A DNA stretch of 64,000 bases. Origin: Prescottella equi. GTDB taxonomy: Bacteria > Actinomycetota > Actinomycetes > Mycobacteriales > Mycobacteriaceae. The first letter of the stretch is position 1. The number at the start of each line of letters is the position of its first letter. The stretch is from positions 62,001-126,000 of the forward strand of contig NZ_LWTX01000009.1 of the NCBI RefSeq assembly GCF_002094305.1. The letters run 5' to 3'. The position numbers were made by a program, and so were the translations under genes. The notes beneath the pieces were generated by a model. That model made no database searches. It had not been told where the DNA came from and was given only the letters and a program-made list of their open reading frames with translations. This document shows positions 63,011-64,000 of this stretch, piece by piece.

Positions 63011-64000
63011 GTGAGTGTCTTGGCCACCCCGGCCGTTGTCGAGGGGCGTGGACTACCGACGGCGTCGTCGCGTCCAGCGGGCTGCCTCGACGTCTTCCTT
63101 CTGGCACTGAACATTCCGGACATGCCGGACGACTCGGCCGAGCGTTCGGAGCTGCCGGGAGGCTGCGGGTCCGGGCCGTTCCTGCCCGCGTCGAATCCCG
63201 ACCCGGTGAGCGTGTCGCTGCCGGTGAACCTGCTCGCCGTACGGGAGTGCGTCGAGTTCACGGCAGACCCGCTGGTGTTCGGAAACGGCTCGGCCCCGAT
63301 CCATGTCGGACCACCGGCGCACTGCCTGTCGCTGTGGGTGGTTCCCGGTCACGGGGTGGTGCTCGCGTGCGAGGACTGGACCGCCGATCCGGTCGAGGGG
63401 CTCGCGGACTGGCGTGCGAGCGGCGTCGACGGCGCGGTCGACCGCTTGCTCGCGCCCTTCGGGTTCACCACCGACACGCGTCTGCGTGACGTCTTCCCGG
63501 ACGCGCACGCTGTGCTGCCGAATGTCCGGCTGGCCGATCTGGTCGCGGGTACCGGGCACGAACGCGCGTCGGCCGGACTGGTCGTCGAGGTGCGCGGCGA
63601 CGGCGGTGACCGCGTCCGGCAGGGCGTGGGTGGGCGCGGAACCGATGTCGCCGGGTGGCGGTGGGACCGCGTGGCCCTCGCCGAACGGCCCGCGCGGGAG
63701 GGCGCCGTCGTCGCCGTCCGGGAGGACGCGGGCGCGATCCTGCTCGACCTCGAGGCGGTCGCCGCAGATCACGATCACGCCGTGTTCGGGGTGAGCGAGA
63801 TGATCCGGGCCCTGGTCCCGTGGGTCGCCGTCCGGGCGCGGCACGCCGCCGACTACCGGTTGGTGCTCGATCATCTGCGCGATCACGCGGCACTCGAGGA
63901 TTCGCGCCTGCTGGCGGCCCTCGACGACGTCGCGGCCGTGCAGGCGCGGCGCATGGAGCGAGTGCTGCTGGTCGCCGAGGCGCGGCACGACGGAGCGGCA
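63011..64000 (+). CDS. Unrecognised protein, 5' part (runs off the window)
   Basis: An open frame of 330 codons from GTG 63011 (GTG 63008 is possible) to the window end with strong actinobacterial codon bias. Translation starts SVLATPAVVEGRGLP, has a beta-rich central part (LSLWVVPGHGVVLACEDWTAD, GLVVEVRGDGGD, GAVVAVREDAG) and a late helical part (LLAALDDVAAVQARRMERVL). No signal peptide or known domain is evident. It follows the Fes-like gene after 77 bases. Confidence 0.65.
   Translation, partial: MSVLATPAVVEGRGLPTASSRPAGCLDVFLLALNIPDMPDDSAERSELPGGCGSGPFLPASNPDPVSVSLPVNLLAVRECVEFTADPLVFGNGSAPIHVGPPAHCLSLWVVPGHGVVLACEDWTADPVEGLADWRASGVDGAVDRLLAPFGFTTDTRLRDVFPDAHAVLPNVRLADLVAGTGHERASAGLVVEVRGDGGDRVRQGVGGRGTDVAGWRWDRVALAERPAREGAVVAVREDAGAILLDLEAVAADHDHAVFGVSEMIRALVPWVAVRARHAADYRLVLDHLRDHAALEDSRLLAALDDVAAVQARRMERVLLVAEARHDGAA

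Overview
The window is high-GC actinobacterial chromosome, most likely Rhodococcus or a close Nocardiaceae relative. Supporting signs are an Lsr2 xenogeneic silencer, a mycofactocin-type short-chain dehydrogenase, DUF2254, DUF1206 and TIGR03086 proteins, an F420/PPOX-type protein, an IdeR/DtxR-like iron box, frequent GTG/TTG starts with 4-base stop/start overlaps, and the order tRNA-Ser / small SRP RNA / aspartate aminotransferase known from mycobacteria. The genus is an inference from gene content; no 16S gene is present.

Layout. 1-2643 is core: the start of an amidase, prephenate dehydrogenase, the tRNA adenosine deaminase pair and a CsbD protein. At 2695-2785 lies tRNA-Ser(CGA) with its terminator. 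Immediately behind it starts a genomic island (about 2820-19430) whose GC looks visibly lower and whose genes are mostly unrecognised. It begins with an internally deleted tyrosine integrase and an AlpA/MerR-type excisionase. It then carries a pair of paralogous membrane-tail proteins, an XRE-ImmA-PIN operon, a second Lsr2, an XRE-ImmA fusion with a coupled partner, a secreted beta-propeller protein, a frameshifted gene cluster, a lipoprotein, a HIRAN protein and a ribbon-helix-helix (RHH) protein. An 81-bp element next to an RHH gene occurs near both ends in inverted orientation. I did not find a second copy of the tRNA-Ser 3' end, so the right boundary is not proven.

19578-28759 is core or ordinary accessory DNA. 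It holds an SDR / flavin monooxygenase / heme-binding operon, a DinB gene divergent from an XRE-cupin regulator, DUF2254, a HAD phosphatase, a GT2 glycosyltransferase, and a BrkB / phage-holin-like / DUF3618 membrane operon. 28829-36835 carries a 33-aa ORF, a broken NERD gene, the chromosomal lsr2, a MarR-MFS operon, a MerR regulator fused to a DNA sliding-clamp-like domain, YceI, a sterol-desaturase-like enzyme and an Rrf2 regulator.

36832-46164 has a methyltransferase, a TetR-MMPL export unit, a heterodimeric ABC exporter, an acyl-CoA dehydrogenase and a PPOX protein. 46177-57043 holds small enzymes and membrane proteins around a tRNA-queuosine group (tgt, a queuosine-precursor transporter, gluQ), then ctaD, a TIGR03086 / AraC pair and a lipoprotein. 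57053-64000 has two SDRs, tRNA-Ser(GGA), the small SRP RNA, an essential-type aspartate aminotransferase, an iron-siderophore binding lipoprotein divergent from an enterochelin-esterase-like gene across an IdeR box, and the start of an unrecognised gene.

The most promising unexplained biology is in the island: the tandem membrane-tail paralogues (4328-6284), the XRE-ImmA-PIN operon with its palindromic operator (7529-9348), the XRE/ImmA pair (11070-13054), the RHH / 81-bp / xis / int module, and an Lsr2 paralogue with an altered DNA-contact motif. These resemble mobile defence or addiction modules, but no function is shown by sequence alone.
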